Below are positions 1-8,403 of a stretch of DNA of 64,000 nt, in pieces. The position numbers and the translations under genes were made by a program. The stretch comes from Phyllobacterium sp. T1293 (GTDB taxonomy: Bacteria > Pseudomonadota > Alphaproteobacteria > Rhizobiales > Rhizobiaceae): NCBI RefSeq assembly GCF_020731415.2, contig NZ_CP088273.1, positions 1,369,001 to 1,433,000 of the forward strand, written 5' to 3'. Each line of letters begins with the position of its first letter. Within the stretch, counting starts at the first letter, position 1. The notes under the pieces were generated by a model that was not told where the DNA came from, ran no database searches, and worked only from the letters and a program-made list of their open reading frames with translations.

Positions 1-635
1 CGCTCGACAGCAGCCGGATCGACTTCAGCCGCAGTCAGGGCCAGCGGGTTGGTCGCAGCAACGTGCATGGCAACCTGACGGCCAAATGCGTTTGCAGCAT
101 CTGCGTTACCAGATGTTTCGATGGCAACCAGAACGCCGAGCTTGCCGAGACCATCGGAAACGCCGTTATGGATATAGGTAGCCACAACGCCTTCATTGAC
201 GCTGAGCGCTGCCGAACGGCGGAACGACAGGTTTTCACCGATCGTGCCAACAGCATCCTTGATGGTGTCAACAACGGATTTGCCTGTCGACGGATAGGTT
301 GCGGCGGCAACAGTTGCCGTCACGCCATCAGTGCCAAGCGCAACGTTGGCAACATTGCGAACGATGTCCTGAAACGCGTCATTGCGGGCAACGAAGTCTG
401 TCTCGGAGTTGACTTCCACAACAACCGACTTCTTGCCGTTTGTTGCAACGCCAACCAGACCTTCAGCAGCCGTACGGCCAGCCTTCTTGTCAGCCTTCGA
501 AATACCCTTGGCACGCAGCCAGTCAACAGCAGCTTCCATGTCGCCATTGGTTTCAGTCAGGGCTGCCTTGCAGTCCATCATGCCAGCGCCGCTGATTTCG
601 CGGAGTTCTTTTACCTGTGATGCAGAAATGCTCAT
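1..635 (-). CDS. tsf: Translation elongation factor Ts (partial, cut by left edge)
   Basis: EF-Ts is the guanine-nucleotide exchange factor that recycles EF-Tu during cytoplasmic translation. The minus strand reads from an ATG at 635 to the left edge without a stop, giving about 211 residues. The N terminus [20 protein letters not shown] is the classic EF-Ts UBA-like domain, followed by the motif DCKAAL and then the conserved [10 protein letters not shown] stretch that contacts EF-Tu. A purine-rich ribosome-binding site (AAGAGGCGA) lies just upstream. The gene follows rpsB on the same strand with a 117-base gap, the usual bacterial rpsB-tsf order. The C-terminal part lies outside the window. 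Confidence 0.98.
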   Translation of the reverse strand, partial: MSISASQVKELREISGAGMMDCKAALTETNGDMEAAVDWLRAKGISKADKKAGRTAAEGLVGVATNGKKSVVVEVNSETDFVARNDAFQDIVRNVANVALGTDGVTATVAAATYPSTGKSVVDTIKDAVGTIGENLSFRRSAALSVNEGVVATYIHNGVSDGLGKLGVLVAIETSGNADAANAFGRQVAMHVAATNPLALTAAEVDPAAVE

Positions 636-752
636 TATGTCGCCTCTTCTCAAAGCGAAGGCATACTGGGGAAACCAGCATGCCAACTTTGCGGCGCGTC
701 ATGCGCCAATACAATTGTTTTTAGTCACCCGTTACGACGGGTATATGAAGCC
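636..752 (-). promoter_or_regulatory. rpsB-tsf intergenic hairpins
   Basis: The rpsB-tsf spacer contains two short inverted repeats on the transcribed (minus) strand. One is GGCGC/GCGCC with a 5-base loop at 693-707. The other is a ten-base imperfect stem around 660-684 (GGCAT.CTGG against CCAG.ATGCC). Neither is followed by a U-run, so a strong intrinsic terminator is unlikely. They could act as an attenuator or processing site that sets the rpsB:tsf ratio, as the equivalent spacer does in enterobacteria; that role is inferred. Confidence 0.35.
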
Positions 753-1547
753 TCAAGCGGAGGCTTCACCGTCCTGTGCAGGAGCCTGTGCTGGCTCTTC
801 GAGAGCTGGCTCAACAGGAGCTTCTTCCTGAGCGCCGATATCGATGCCCATGGAGCCCTGCTGACGCAGAATGCCGTCGAGTGCAGCCTTGGCAACCAGA
901 TCGCAATAGAGCGAGATAGCGCGCGAGGCATCGTCGTTGCCAGGAATCGGGAAATCGATCTGGTCTGGATCGCAGTTGGAATCGATAACAGCAACAACTG
1001 GAATACCAAGACGCTTGGCTTCCTGAATCGCAATCGCTTCCTTGTTGGTGTCAACGATGAAGATCAGATCCGGGATCGAACCCATGTTCTTGATACCGCC
1101 GAGAGCGCGGTTGAGCTTCTCGCGTTCACGATCGAGGTTCAGGCGCTCCTTCTTGGTGAAGCCCTGTGCATCGCCAGAAAGAAGTTCGTCCAGCTTGCGC
1201 AGACGCTGAATGGAGTTCGAAATCGTCTTCCAGTTGGTCATCATGCCGCCGAGCCAGCGGGCATTGACGTAATACTGGGCCGAACGGGTTGCCGCATCGG
1301 CAATGATATCGGAAGCCTGACGCTTGGTGCCGACGAACAGAACGCGGCCGCCACGGGCTACGGTGTCGGAAACCTTCTGCAGCGCGCGGTGAAGCAGCGG
1401 AACAGTCTGGGCCAGATCGAGAATGTGAATGTTGTTGCGGTCACCATAAATGTATGGTGCCATTTTCGGGTTCCAGCGATGTGTCTGGTGGCCGAAGTGA
1501 ACGCCAGCTTCGAGGAGCTGACGCATGCTGAAATCAGGCAATGCCAT
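753..1547 (-). CDS. rpsB: 30S ribosomal protein S2
   Basis: Structural protein of the small ribosomal subunit. The 264-residue product starts [15 protein letters not shown] and carries the S2 signature [13 protein letters not shown] near residue 16 and the conserved [11 protein letters not shown] and GNDDASRAI regions near the C-terminal third. It ends in an acidic, Ala/Pro/Glu-rich tail (from about residue 240) typical of alphaproteobacterial S2. The start is backed by an AAGGAAAA site just upstream. It is the first gene of the rpsB-tsf pair. Confidence 0.99.
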   Translation of the reverse strand: MALPDFSMRQLLEAGVHFGHQTHRWNPKMAPYIYGDRNNIHILDLAQTVPLLHRALQKVSDTVARGGRVLFVGTKRQASDIIADAATRSAQYYVNARWLGGMMTNWKTISNSIQRLRKLDELLSGDAQGFTKKERLNLDREREKLNRALGGIKNMGSIPDLIFIVDTNKEAIAIQEAKRLGIPVVAVIDSNCDPDQIDFPIPGNDDASRAISLYCDLVAKAALDGILRQQGSMGIDIGAQEEAPVEPALEEPAQAPAQDGEASA

Positions 1548-1588
1548 CTCTTAGTTTTCCTTTTCCGGTTTAACCTCCACAGGAAAGA

Positions 1589-1634
1589 GGCGGGAAACCC
1601 GCCACCGGAGGCCATATCGGATTTCTCCCGATAT
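1589..1634 (-). promoter_or_regulatory. Hairpins in the rpsB leader
   Basis: Two perfect inverted repeats lie 40-90 bases upstream of the rpsB start. GGCGGG-AAA-CCCGCC sits at 1589-1603, and ATATCGG with CCGATAT around a 7-base loop at 1614-1634. On the minus strand both would fold in the rpsB 5' leader. Many ribosomal protein operons, including rpsB, are autoregulated through leader structures, so this is a candidate S2-responsive leader. Function is inferred from position only. Confidence 0.4.
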
Positions 1635-1910
1635 CAACCCAAATCCCGTGTGTGGAATGAAGCGGCTGTTAATCGATATTCCCGGCAAACGCAAGAGCAA
1701 GCGCGAGAAAAGGCGATTTTAGCCACTTTGGGCGCTGTTGCCATGGCTTACGACTATCGTTCAATATTCCATCTCAGGATTGTTCGCTATTCTTTTGCAA
1801 ATCACAGTTGGGGAGATTCTTTGATCGACGCCATGGGCCGTGAGGCCTATTTGATTATATGAAGCCGGATATCAGCGGTTGTGGGGAGTAGGTTGCAAGA
1901 AGGTTGTCAG

Positions 1911-2115
1911 TGGTTCGTGGTTCGACAGGCTCACCATGAGGGAGAGTGAGGATGCAATGATAATCGCAGAGGTTGCATATTAAAAATTGCGGATGGTGCA
2001 GATTGCAAATGGTGCAGTTCGCAGACTGTGCAGATTGCAGACAGTGCAGAACTTGACTCCCTTGCATCACCCATCTCCCTCATGGTGAGCCTGTCGAACC
2101 ACGAACTACGAACCA
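1911..2115. repeat. Palindromic repeat, family A copy 1, with internal 16-base tandem repeat
   Basis: The left arm begins at 1911 and pairs perfectly over 33 bases with the right arm at 2074-2106 (arm core TTCGACAGGCTCACCATGAG). The interior contains the A-family core (GATGCAATGATAATCGC and GCAGAACTTGACTCCC). Uniquely in this copy the core is interrupted by a tandem array with an exact 16-base period at 1993-2008, 2009-2024 and 2025-2040, plus a partial fourth unit from 2041; each unit carries GTGCAG. Other A copies are at 21.1, 55.2 and 63.2 kb, with half copies at 29.9 and 45.9 kb. Confidence 0.9.
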
Positions 2116-2129
2116 TGCAGCGGCGGTGC

Positions 2130-2291
2130 TCACCCCCCTCTGTCCTGTCGGACATCTCCCTCACAAGGGGGGAGATCAGCCTTCAATATCATCTTGCACA
2201 ATCTGAAACTGTTCCGGTTGTGCAAAGGCGTTGATGTCGATGTGATCTCCCCCCTTGTGGGGGAGATGTCCGACAGGACAGAGGGGGGTGA
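2130..2291. repeat. Palindromic repeat, family C copy 1
   Basis: Inverted repeat with 49-base arms, 2130-2178 and 2243-2291, matching at 48 of 49 positions by eye (arm core CTGTCCTGTCGGACATCTCC). The 64-base centre has its own short inverted repeat (TTGCACAA / TTGTGCAA). A single half of the same family occurs at 41978-42024. It sits 14 bases from the family A element, so the two elements are tandem neighbours between rpsB and eipB. Confidence 0.9.
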
Positions 2292-2351
2292 TTGCATCTC
2301 CAACATTGCAGTCGCAGAACATACACTCCCATCACCAAAGCAGCGTAATTC

Positions 2352-3176
2352 TTATTTCGTACACTTCGGTGCGTCGAAAAGCTCAAGATTGACGAGCTTG
2401 CCGGTCATGGAAAAATCACCGTAGTCCATCTTGAGATCACGGGTGACGCCGTTGCGATAGAGCTTGAAATTAATGCGGTAGCTTGGAAGGCCCTCGGATT
2501 TGTCTGAATCATCGAAGTAAGCGATGGACACCGGCCAAGTGTTTTCCTTCTCAAGCGGTCCCATCTTTTTTGTTTCGTCATCGGGATCGCTCGTGGCTGG
2601 CTTGCCGATGACCACCGTCGTTGCCATCACCTTGTCGGCATCCTCCGAACCATCAAACAGTTTGGTCTGGTAGAACACGTCTCCGGCAATCGCCTTCCCG
2701 ATCAGTTCCTGCATGTGGCGCGTGGGAAACTGCGACAGTTCCAGATTTTCCTTGCTCGCATCGGGCTTGGTCAGGGAAATTTCCGTCTTGTCTTTTGCCA
2801 ATAGGGCATCGCCGCGCACTTCCTTGGTCAGGCTCTGGTCGACAAACGTCTTGTTGACGAAGCGGAATTTCGCGCCGTCACCCGACTCAAACGTTGTGGT
2901 CTGCTGATCAGTGACCCGTTGTGGCTGTTCTTCCATATCGACGCGCGTCACAAAGCGAAAATTTGTCGTGTAACCTTCACAATCCGAACCATTGAATTCA
3001 TATACCATGCGGCCTGTCAGCCCCGTGATACCACTGCTTTCCTGCGCATTATCAAGCTTGAGATCATAGATGGCGCGGTGTGGTACGAGAGTCGCTGTTC
3101 CAGCAGCAAAGGCCATGGATGATCCGGAAAGACCGAGGGCGCTCATGCTGAAAACGAGGACGGGGAATAGACGCAT
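2352..3176 (-). CDS. eipB: Cell-envelope integrity protein EipB (DUF1849)
   Basis: Predicted periplasmic beta-spiral protein of the DUF1849 family. EipB in Brucella is needed for envelope integrity and virulence. The chosen ATG at 3176 gives 274 residues, has a GGAGAA ribosome-binding site, and opens with a Sec signal peptide (MRLFPVLVFSMSALG, cleavage after AFA near residue 24). A longer in-frame start at 3263 would bury the signal sequence. Two cysteines, Cys66 (SDCEGY) and Cys272 (APKCTK), match the disulfide pair known in the family. It diverges from the RidA-family gene at 3297. Confidence 0.92.
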   Translation of the reverse strand: MRLFPVLVFSMSALGLSGSSMAFAAGTATLVPHRAIYDLKLDNAQESSGITGLTGRMVYEFNGSDCEGYTTNFRFVTRVDMEEQPQRVTDQQTTTFESGDGAKFRFVNKTFVDQSLTKEVRGDALLAKDKTEISLTKPDASKENLELSQFPTRHMQELIGKAIAGDVFYQTKLFDGSEDADKVMATTVVIGKPATSDPDDETKKMGPLEKENTWPVSIAYFDDSDKSEGLPSYRINFKLYRNGVTRDLKMDYGDFSMTGKLVNLELFDAPKCTK

Positions 3177-3296
3177 TGACAAGATTCTCCAGTTTTCGAA
3201 TGTGCATATTAAAAAAACTCTTGGCGGAAGCGAGGCAAAAATCGCAACTTCATTCACAATCAATTGCGATTCCGCAACATAAGGATAGGAAATCCC

Positions 3297-3761
3297 ATGA
3301 GCAGCACCATCGACAGCCGTCTAAACGAGCTTGGCATCACCCTCCCCGTCGCCGCAGCACCGGCGGCCAATTACGTCCCGTTTGCACAAAGCGGCTCCTG
3401 GCTTCTGACATCAGGACAGTTGCCACTGGCAGGCGGTAAACTTATTCACACGGGTTTGCTCGGTGCTGATCTTACGCTCGCGCAGGGTCAGGAAGCGGCA
3501 AAAGCCTGTGCCATCAACATTCTCGCACAGGCAAAGGCCGCGCTTGGCGATCTGGAAAAGATCGAGAAAGTTGTAAAGATTACCGTATTCGTGGCCTCAT
3601 CTGCCAATTTCACCGAACAGCATCTCGTCGCCAATGGCGCTTCCGATCTGCTGGTTGCCGTACTCGGCGACAAGGGCCGTCACGCACGCTCAGCTGTTGG
3701 CACTGCCGTTCTGCCACTCAATGCGCCTGTGGAAATCGAAGCTATTATCGAGGTTCGCTGA
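3297..3761 (+). CDS. RidA-family (YjgF/YER057c/UK114) protein
   Basis: Small trimeric cytoplasmic protein of the Rid superfamily. Archetypal members hydrolyse reactive enamine/imine intermediates released by PLP enzymes; several subfamilies have other or unknown roles. 154 residues from the ATG at 3297 (AAGGATAGGAA site upstream) begin MSSTIDSRLNELGI. Family features are the SGQLPL strand near residue 42 and the C-terminal HARSAVGTAVLPLN...VEIEA stretch, which contains the usual active-site arginine. Two bases separate it from the downstream phosphodiesterase gene, so they are probably co-transcribed. Confidence 0.9.
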   Translation: MSSTIDSRLNELGITLPVAAAPAANYVPFAQSGSWLLTSGQLPLAGGKLIHTGLLGADLTLAQGQEAAKACAINILAQAKAALGDLEKIEKVVKITVFVASSANFTEQHLVANGASDLLVAVLGDKGRHARSAVGTAVLPLNAPVEIEAIIEVR

Positions 3762-3763
3762 TT

Positions 3764-4482
3764 ATGGCATCTTTGGATTGGCTGACGAAAATGCCGATTG
3801 CCCACCGCGGATTGCATGACCTCAACAAATCCCGTTGGGAAAATACGCTTTCTGCGTTTGACGCTGCGGCAAGCGCCGGTTTTGCCATTGAATGCGATGT
3901 GCATCTGTCTTCCGATGGCGAAGCCGTTGTTTTCCACGATGGAACGCTGGACCGACTGGTTGGCAAATCAGGCAATATTCATGACGTTTCGGTTGCCGAT
4001 GCCGCAGCCTTGCGGGTGGGTGGCACCAAAGATCATGTGCCGACGCTGGCTGAAGCGCTGAAACTTATTGCCGGACGCGTTCCTATTGTGATCGAACTCA
4101 AGGGCATTCCGGGGCGTGATGATGGTCTGGTTAAGGCCGTGGCCAGAGATTTGGCTGACTATAAGGGCGATGCGGCCATCATGTCCTTTGATCACCATCT
4201 CATCAGATTGTTTGGCAGGGATGCCCCGGCATTCCCGCCGGGCTCACCGCCGAGGGGCTGAAGGATAGCGATCTGGAAGCGCATTTCGCCATGCTGGCCT
4301 ATGATATCGATTTCGTTTCCTACAATGTTCATCATCTGGAAAACCGGTTTATCGGTTTTGTGAAGGGCAAGCTGGGTCTCCCGGTAATTTCCTGGACAGT
4401 GCGCAGCCCCGACGACAAGGCGATAAGTGATGCGCATGTCGATCAGATCACGTTTGAGGGATTTGATCCACGAACGGTTTGA
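3764..4482 (+). pseudogene. Glycerophosphodiester phosphodiesterase, frameshifted
   Basis: The GDPD family hydrolyses glycerophosphodiesters to glycerol-3-phosphate plus alcohol. The first frame (3764-4261) begins MASLDWLTKMPIAHRG and shows the family motifs AHRG, ENTLSAF, ECDVHLSSDG and FHDGTLDRL. After DHHLIRLFGRDAP, near 4224-4230, the reading continues in the next frame (GIPAGLTAEGLKDSDLEAHF, then the 4291-4482 segment ending FEGFDPRTV). One missing base in the CCCC-GG stretch explains the break. The rest of the gene is intact and the catalytic N-terminal half is whole. This may therefore be a recent mutation or a sequencing error rather than an old pseudogene. Confidence 0.8.
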
Positions 4483-4596
4483 ATGGGCTCATCTTCTGCC
4501 TCGCCGCCTCTTGTATCGCCGGGTGAAATACCTAGTTTAAACAAAGGCAGCGAGGCGATTTTATCCTGCCGGCAACGTCAGGAATCTAATTCACCA

Positions 4597-5781
4597 ATGT
4601 CAAATCTTGATCAGGGCGAGTTTACCTTGCGCGTCGGCGATGGCATCGGCGCGTTTACACCACAGGAATGGTCGCAGCTTTCCGGCACATCGAGAGATGC
4701 ACCTGACTATAATCCCTTTCTTTCCTACGCCTTCCTCTCCGCATTGGAAGATTCCGGCTGCGTCGAGCGGAAATCCGGCTGGCTTCCGCAATTCCTCCGC
4801 TTGGAAGACGCAGCTGGAACCGTCATAGGCGCGGTGCCGTGCTATCTGAAGGGTCATAGCCAAGGCGAATACGTCTTTGACCATGGCTGGGCTGACGCCT
4901 TCGAGCGCGCAGGTGGGCGGTATTATCCAAAGTTGCAGGCGAGCATTCCTTTCACCCCTGCGACCGGCCCTCGCCTGCTTGCACATCGTGATTGGGATGG
5001 TCCTGCTGTTCGCGCTGCCCTAGCCAATGGTCTGCGGCAATTGACAGGACAACTCGGCGTTTCCTCAGCGCATTCAACCTTTGTGAATGATGACGACCTG
5101 CCCGCTTTCAACGAAGCCGGGTTCCTGCATCGCATTGATCAGCAGTTTCACTTCTTCAACGAAGGCTATGAAACCTATGATGATTTTCTGGAAACTCTGG
5201 CCGCACGCAAACGCAAAGCTTTGAAGCGTGAGCGGCGTGAAGCGCTTTCCAATGGCATTGCAATTGATCATCTGACCGGCAGTGCTTTGACCAAACCTGT
5301 ATGGGACGACTTTTTCACCTTCTATACGGATACCGGCAACCGCAAATGGGGTCGCCCTTACCTCAATCGTGAGTTCTATCGCCTCATTGGCGAGCGCATG
5401 CCCGATGATATCGTTTTGATGATGGCACGGCGTGACGGCCGCTATATCGCTGGTGCCATTAATTTCATTGGTTCCAACAGGCTCTTCGGCCGCCATTGGG
5501 GTTGCATCGAGGATCACCGGTTCCTGCATTTCGAGGTCTGCTACCATCAGGCCATTGATTTCGCCATTAAACACAAGCTGCAAGTGGTTGAAGCGGGTGC
5601 GCAGGGCGAGCACAAACTTGCACGCGGCTATCTGCCGGTAACGACTCATTCTGCCCATTATATCGCGCATGAGGGTCTGCGCCGTGCCATTGCGGGTTTT
5701 CTCGAGCAGGAGCGCAACGAGGTCGCCATGATGAGCGAAGTTCTCAATGAACATGCTCCGTTCAAGAAATCCGACTGTTGA
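4597..5781 (+). CDS. FemAB-like N-acyltransferase (DUF482 / PF04339 type)
   Basis: Predicted GNAT-fold acyltransferase of the FemAB-like family found in many alphaproteobacteria; the substrate is not known. The preferred ATG at 4597 (MSNLDQGEF, 394 residues) is preceded by AGGAA. An in-frame ATG at 4483 overlaps the stop of the upstream gene and would add 38 residues of low-complexity sequence. Family landmarks are NPFLSYAFLSALEDS near residue 38, the Lys/Arg-rich RKRKALKRERRE helix near residue 210, and the acceptor-side region GAQGEHKLARGYLP near residue 340. It follows the phosphodiesterase gene in the same direction. Confidence 0.82.
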   Translation: MSNLDQGEFTLRVGDGIGAFTPQEWSQLSGTSRDAPDYNPFLSYAFLSALEDSGCVERKSGWLPQFLRLEDAAGTVIGAVPCYLKGHSQGEYVFDHGWADAFERAGGRYYPKLQASIPFTPATGPRLLAHRDWDGPAVRAALANGLRQLTGQLGVSSAHSTFVNDDDLPAFNEAGFLHRIDQQFHFFNEGYETYDDFLETLAARKRKALKRERREALSNGIAIDHLTGSALTKPVWDDFFTFYTDTGNRKWGRPYLNREFYRLIGERMPDDIVLMMARRDGRYIAGAINFIGSNRLFGRHWGCIEDHRFLHFEVCYHQAIDFAIKHKLQVVEAGAQGEHKLARGYLPVTTHSAHYIAHEGLRRAIAGFLEQERNEVAMMSEVLNEHAPFKKSDC

Positions 5782-5846
5782 ACGCTTGACCTTGCAGCGT
5801 CACATGGCAAACATCCGATTCATCACTGAGACAAAACGGGTGCCCC

Positions 5847-6278
5847 ATGAGCCAGACCTATGACGACAACAATGTGTTTGCAAAAATCCTGCGCGGTGAA
5901 ATCCCTTCGCACAAGCTTTATGAGGATGCCGACACCTACGCCTTCATGGATGTGATGCCGCAGGGTAATGGCCACTGTCTGGTAATACCGAAAGTGCCAT
6001 CGCGCAATATTCTGGATGTTGCACCGGCCAGCCTCGCGGCGGTGATCGCTACAACGCAGAAACTCGCGCGCGCTGTTAAGTCAGCGTTTAATGCGGATGG
6101 CGTAACGGTGATCCAGTTCAACGAACCGGCCTCCGGCCAGACGGTCTTCCATCTGCATTTTCACGTTATTCCACGTTTTGAGGGTGTCGCATTGAAACCC
6201 CATACCGGACAGATGGAAGATCAGGGCGTGCTCGCGGCAAATGCGGAAAAGATCAGGCAGGCACTGGCGAAAGTCTAG
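5847..6278 (+). CDS. HIT family nucleotide-binding hydrolase
   Basis: Histidine-triad protein, normally a purine nucleoside phosphoramidase or nucleotidyl hydrolase. 143 residues. The triad HLHFHV puts three histidines at 102, 104 and 106, and the N-terminal CxxC found in some HIT proteins is absent. The opening NVFAKILRGEIPSHKLYED and the LVIPK motif are typical of the HinT branch. Its 3' end overlaps the end of the convergent PAP2 gene by 26 bases, so it has no room for its own downstream terminator. Confidence 0.95.
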   Translation: MSQTYDDNNVFAKILRGEIPSHKLYEDADTYAFMDVMPQGNGHCLVIPKVPSRNILDVAPASLAAVIATTQKLARAVKSAFNADGVTVIQFNEPASGQTVFHLHFHVIPRFEGVALKPHTGQMEDQGVLAANAEKIRQALAKV

Positions 6279-7164
6279 TTGACCGCACCAACCGTTTGCT
6301 TGCAAACAAAGCAATACCAAACACAGCAAAACCACCGATAACATCGACGAAATGATGCCCGCCATGCACAAGAATGGCGGGTAGCATCAATATGTTGATG
6401 ATCAGAAATACCGGGAATGCAAATGCCATCCTGAACATGAACCAGACCGCCATGCACGCCATAACCGTGTGAAACGAAGGAAATGCTATCAATCCGAGCG
6501 CGTCTTTCGGTGACAGGAATGTGGGGCCCTCAAGTGCGAGCCGGTTCAATTCTGCGCCATAACTGCTTCCAACAACCATATCCAACGTACTGGAAATGCT
6601 GGCTGGCAGAATTTCGAACGCTGCGGGTCCCGAACTTGGAAACATTGCCCAAAGTGCTATGGAAATCAGGGCGCCTATCAATCCTGTTAACAGGAAGCGA
6701 TGCAACCCGTCCCTTTGGCCAGAAAATCCCAGAATAAGAATGATCAGAATGAGTTGCGGCATTGAACTCGCGTAAATCCAGCGCAAGAGACTGCCGAGTG
6801 CAGGCATAGAAGCAACATAAATGACGGCGTCAGTCCACGAGAACCCAAGGTAAGCATCAAACTTCGTCAGAATGTCATCGATGCGGCGGAGGCCAACCGG
6901 TAGCAACAGGTAGTTGAAAACTGAACCCACAATCGTGAAAAGAATGAACAGACCCGACGCGGTTGCTGCCAAAGCAATCTTTTCTTCCGGACGCATCGTG
7001 CGATAAAATTGTCCGACACCGATTGCCGTTAGCCCGATGGCGGACATCAGGGTATAATTGATCCAGTCTACGCCAACGCCTCTGACAGGAATGAGGATGG
7101 CGTCGAAAACCAACAAGGTGGCGATGATGCCAGCGCAAATCTTTTCAGCCGGATGCAAATTCAT
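6253..7164 (-). CDS. PAP2-superfamily integral membrane phosphatase
   Basis: Membrane phosphatase or phosphotransferase acting on lipid phosphates, of the type PAP2 / inositolphosphotransferase-like. The ATG at 7164 (MNLHPAEKICAG, 303 residues) follows an AAAGGG site. The earlier possible start at 7233 adds a charged segment and overlaps azlD less plausibly. Several hydrophobic helices are visible. The catalytic motifs appear near the C terminus as FPSFHT (about residue 236) and HGGHHFVDVIGG (about residue 275). The substrate cannot be told from sequence. It overlaps the convergent HIT gene by 26 bases. Confidence 0.85.
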   Translation of the reverse strand: MNLHPAEKICAGIIATLLVFDAILIPVRGVGVDWINYTLMSAIGLTAIGVGQFYRTMRPEEKIALAATASGLFILFTIVGSVFNYLLLPVGLRRIDDILTKFDAYLGFSWTDAVIYVASMPALGSLLRWIYASSMPQLILIILILGFSGQRDGLHRFLLTGLIGALISIALWAMFPSSGPAAFEILPASISSTLDMVVGSSYGAELNRLALEGPTFLSPKDALGLIAFPSFHTVMACMAVWFMFRMAFAFPVFLIINILMLPAILVHGGHHFVDVIGGFAVFGIALFASKRLVRSTRLSPVPA

Positions 7165-7236
7165 CTTGGAGCCCTTTATGCGGGTCCAATATACCCAGCC
7201 TCGTTTAAGGATGGCTGAATCCAAATGATTCAAGTT

Positions 7237-7584
7237 TTATGAAAAATAGAGCCCCGTAATAAGAACAATTTCGGCGGCGATTACGCTTACAATGACATGA
7301 CGGCCAAGGCGCAAATAGGCCAGAAACCCGACGGCGGCTGCGCCAATGCGCAGGAAAATCGAGGATTCGGCAAGCGATCCACTCGGATAAAGAATAAGTT
7401 GCGCGATTACACCGGCAACAAGCGCTGTGGCGACAGCGCGCACAGCAATGAGCGCATCGGAATCCTCACGCACCTTGCCGCCAATCAAAACACCGAGATA
7501 ACGCCAGATATCGGTTGGCAGCCAGCCAGCCAGCAGAATGAAGAGATAGGGCCACCACCAGTCGGTCAGGCTATGCCAGGTCAT
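7237..7584 (-). CDS. azlD: AzlD-family branched-chain amino-acid exporter subunit
   Basis: Small four-helix membrane partner of AzlC; AzlCD pairs export branched-chain amino acids or analogues. 115 residues from the ATG at 7584, whose ATGA overlaps the azlC stop codon, showing translational coupling. The sequence is strongly hydrophobic (AGWLPTDIWRYLGVLIGG, GAAAVGFLAYLRLGRH). A longer frame from 7605 exists but would run into azlC. Confidence 0.85.
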   Translation of the reverse strand: MTWHSLTDWWWPYLFILLAGWLPTDIWRYLGVLIGGKVREDSDALIAVRAVATALVAGVIAQLILYPSGSLAESSIFLRIGAAAVGFLAYLRLGRHVIVSVIAAEIVLITGLYFS

Positions 7585-8339
7585 GATGCGCGCGCCCTCG
7601 CCCAATACACATACCCCATGGTAGCCGCGCCCCCGGCAAAACCGGTCAGCAAAAGATCATAAGCCGGTGCCAGATGATGAATGAGCGGAAACAATACGAG
7701 GCCGGACACCATGGCCACATGGATAGACCGGTCACGCGCCGACCCCCATAGTGATGTCAGGAAATACATGGGCGTCAAAAAGAACAACGCTGCAAAGACA
7801 ATCGGCGGAAAATCCGTCGAGAGAAAATAGACAAGCGCGACAACAAGCGAATTGGTCACTGTCAGCGTCATGCCGAGCCCGGCAAAGTAACTTGTACGCA
7901 TATTGCGCGGAATGTGCTGGAACCGCTCCATGCCCATCACCCAGGCGGTAACAGCAATGAAATGCGACAGAAACAGCAGTGTAATCTTTCGTGTCTTTGG
8001 TCCGCGCATTTCCGGAATAAACGCAGCCACCATCGGCATCAGCCGTATTGATGACAGGGCGACAGCAATGGCTGCTCCGAGAAGCGAATAGCCTCCTGAT
8101 ATTGCGCCGATCAGAACAATATTGGCCGGGAGTGCCCAGATTGCCGCGACCATGAAGCTCGCCTGCAACAGCGAAACGCCGTTCTCACTGGCAAAACCGG
8201 CAAAACCCACATGCGCCGTCATGAGGATGAAGGCCGGTATGCTGAAAATCATCGATACGCCGGAGAGAAACCATGAGAACCGGGTTCTCAGGCTATCGTC
8301 GTCCTGTTCTGGCGAGGGAGAAAATTCGGAATCGGCCAT
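7581..8339 (-). CDS. azlC: AzlC-family amino-acid exporter subunit
   Basis: Large membrane subunit of an AzlCD-type exporter. 252 residues from ATG 8339 (MADSEFSPSPEQDDD), with a charged cytoplasmic N terminus followed by the AzlC signature region SFMVAAIWALPANIVL and SSIRLMPMVAAFIP. Six to seven hydrophobic segments are visible. It ends in a four-base overlap with azlD. It lies downstream of the clpA terminator, so it is expected to have its own promoter. The ribosome-binding site is weak, so the exact start is less certain. Confidence 0.85.
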   Translation of the reverse strand: MADSEFSPSPEQDDDSLRTRFSWFLSGVSMIFSIPAFILMTAHVGFAGFASENGVSLLQASFMVAAIWALPANIVLIGAISGGYSLLGAAIAVALSSIRLMPMVAAFIPEMRGPKTRKITLLFLSHFIAVTAWVMGMERFQHIPRNMRTSYFAGLGMTLTVTNSLVVALVYFLSTDFPPIVFAALFFLTPMYFLTSLWGSARDRSIHVAMVSGLVLFPLIHHLAPAYDLLLTGFAGGAATMGYVYWARARAS

Positions 8340-8376
8340 ATCCAACCGATAACCCGATCCCGTCATGCCAGCAAGA

Positions 8377-8402
8377 AAAAGGCCGCTAAAAGCGGCCTTT
8401 TC
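8377..8402 (-). terminator. Intrinsic terminator of clpA
   Basis: AGGCCGCT-AAA-AGCGGCCT forms a perfect GC-rich stem with a three-base loop. On the minus strand it is followed by a run of T, two bases after the clpA stop codon region. The A/T tracts on both sides make it potentially bidirectional. Confidence 0.93.
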
Positions 8403-8403
8403 A

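Larger units (their letters stand above)
1548..2351. other. Gene-free 0.8 kb interval upstream of rpsB, mostly repeats
   Basis: No convincing gene lies here. 1548-1860 is the rpsB leader and promoter region. 1911-2115 and 2130-2291 are two long inverted-repeat elements (families A and C, listed separately). Open frames crossing the repeats encode stereotyped strings such as LTMRE and HGEPVEP that come from the repeat arms, not from a selected protein. Confidence 0.8.

Noticed and set aside
1993..2050. Possible CRISPR array
   Set aside because: The 16-base units are contiguous, with no spacers, and no cas genes are nearby; it is a simple tandem repeat within a palindromic element.
1911..2291. 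Possible insertion sequence ends
   Set aside because: The arms are long inverted repeats, but no transposase frame lies between any pair; at most these are non-autonomous elements.
1931..2424. Short open frames encoding strings such as LTMRE, VRQAHHE, HGEPVEP and MSDRTEGG in the repeat regions (also near 21.1, 55.2 and 63.2 kb)
   Set aside because: These peptides are translations of the palindromic repeat arms in various frames; they recur wherever a repeat lies and have no independent ribosome-binding sites.
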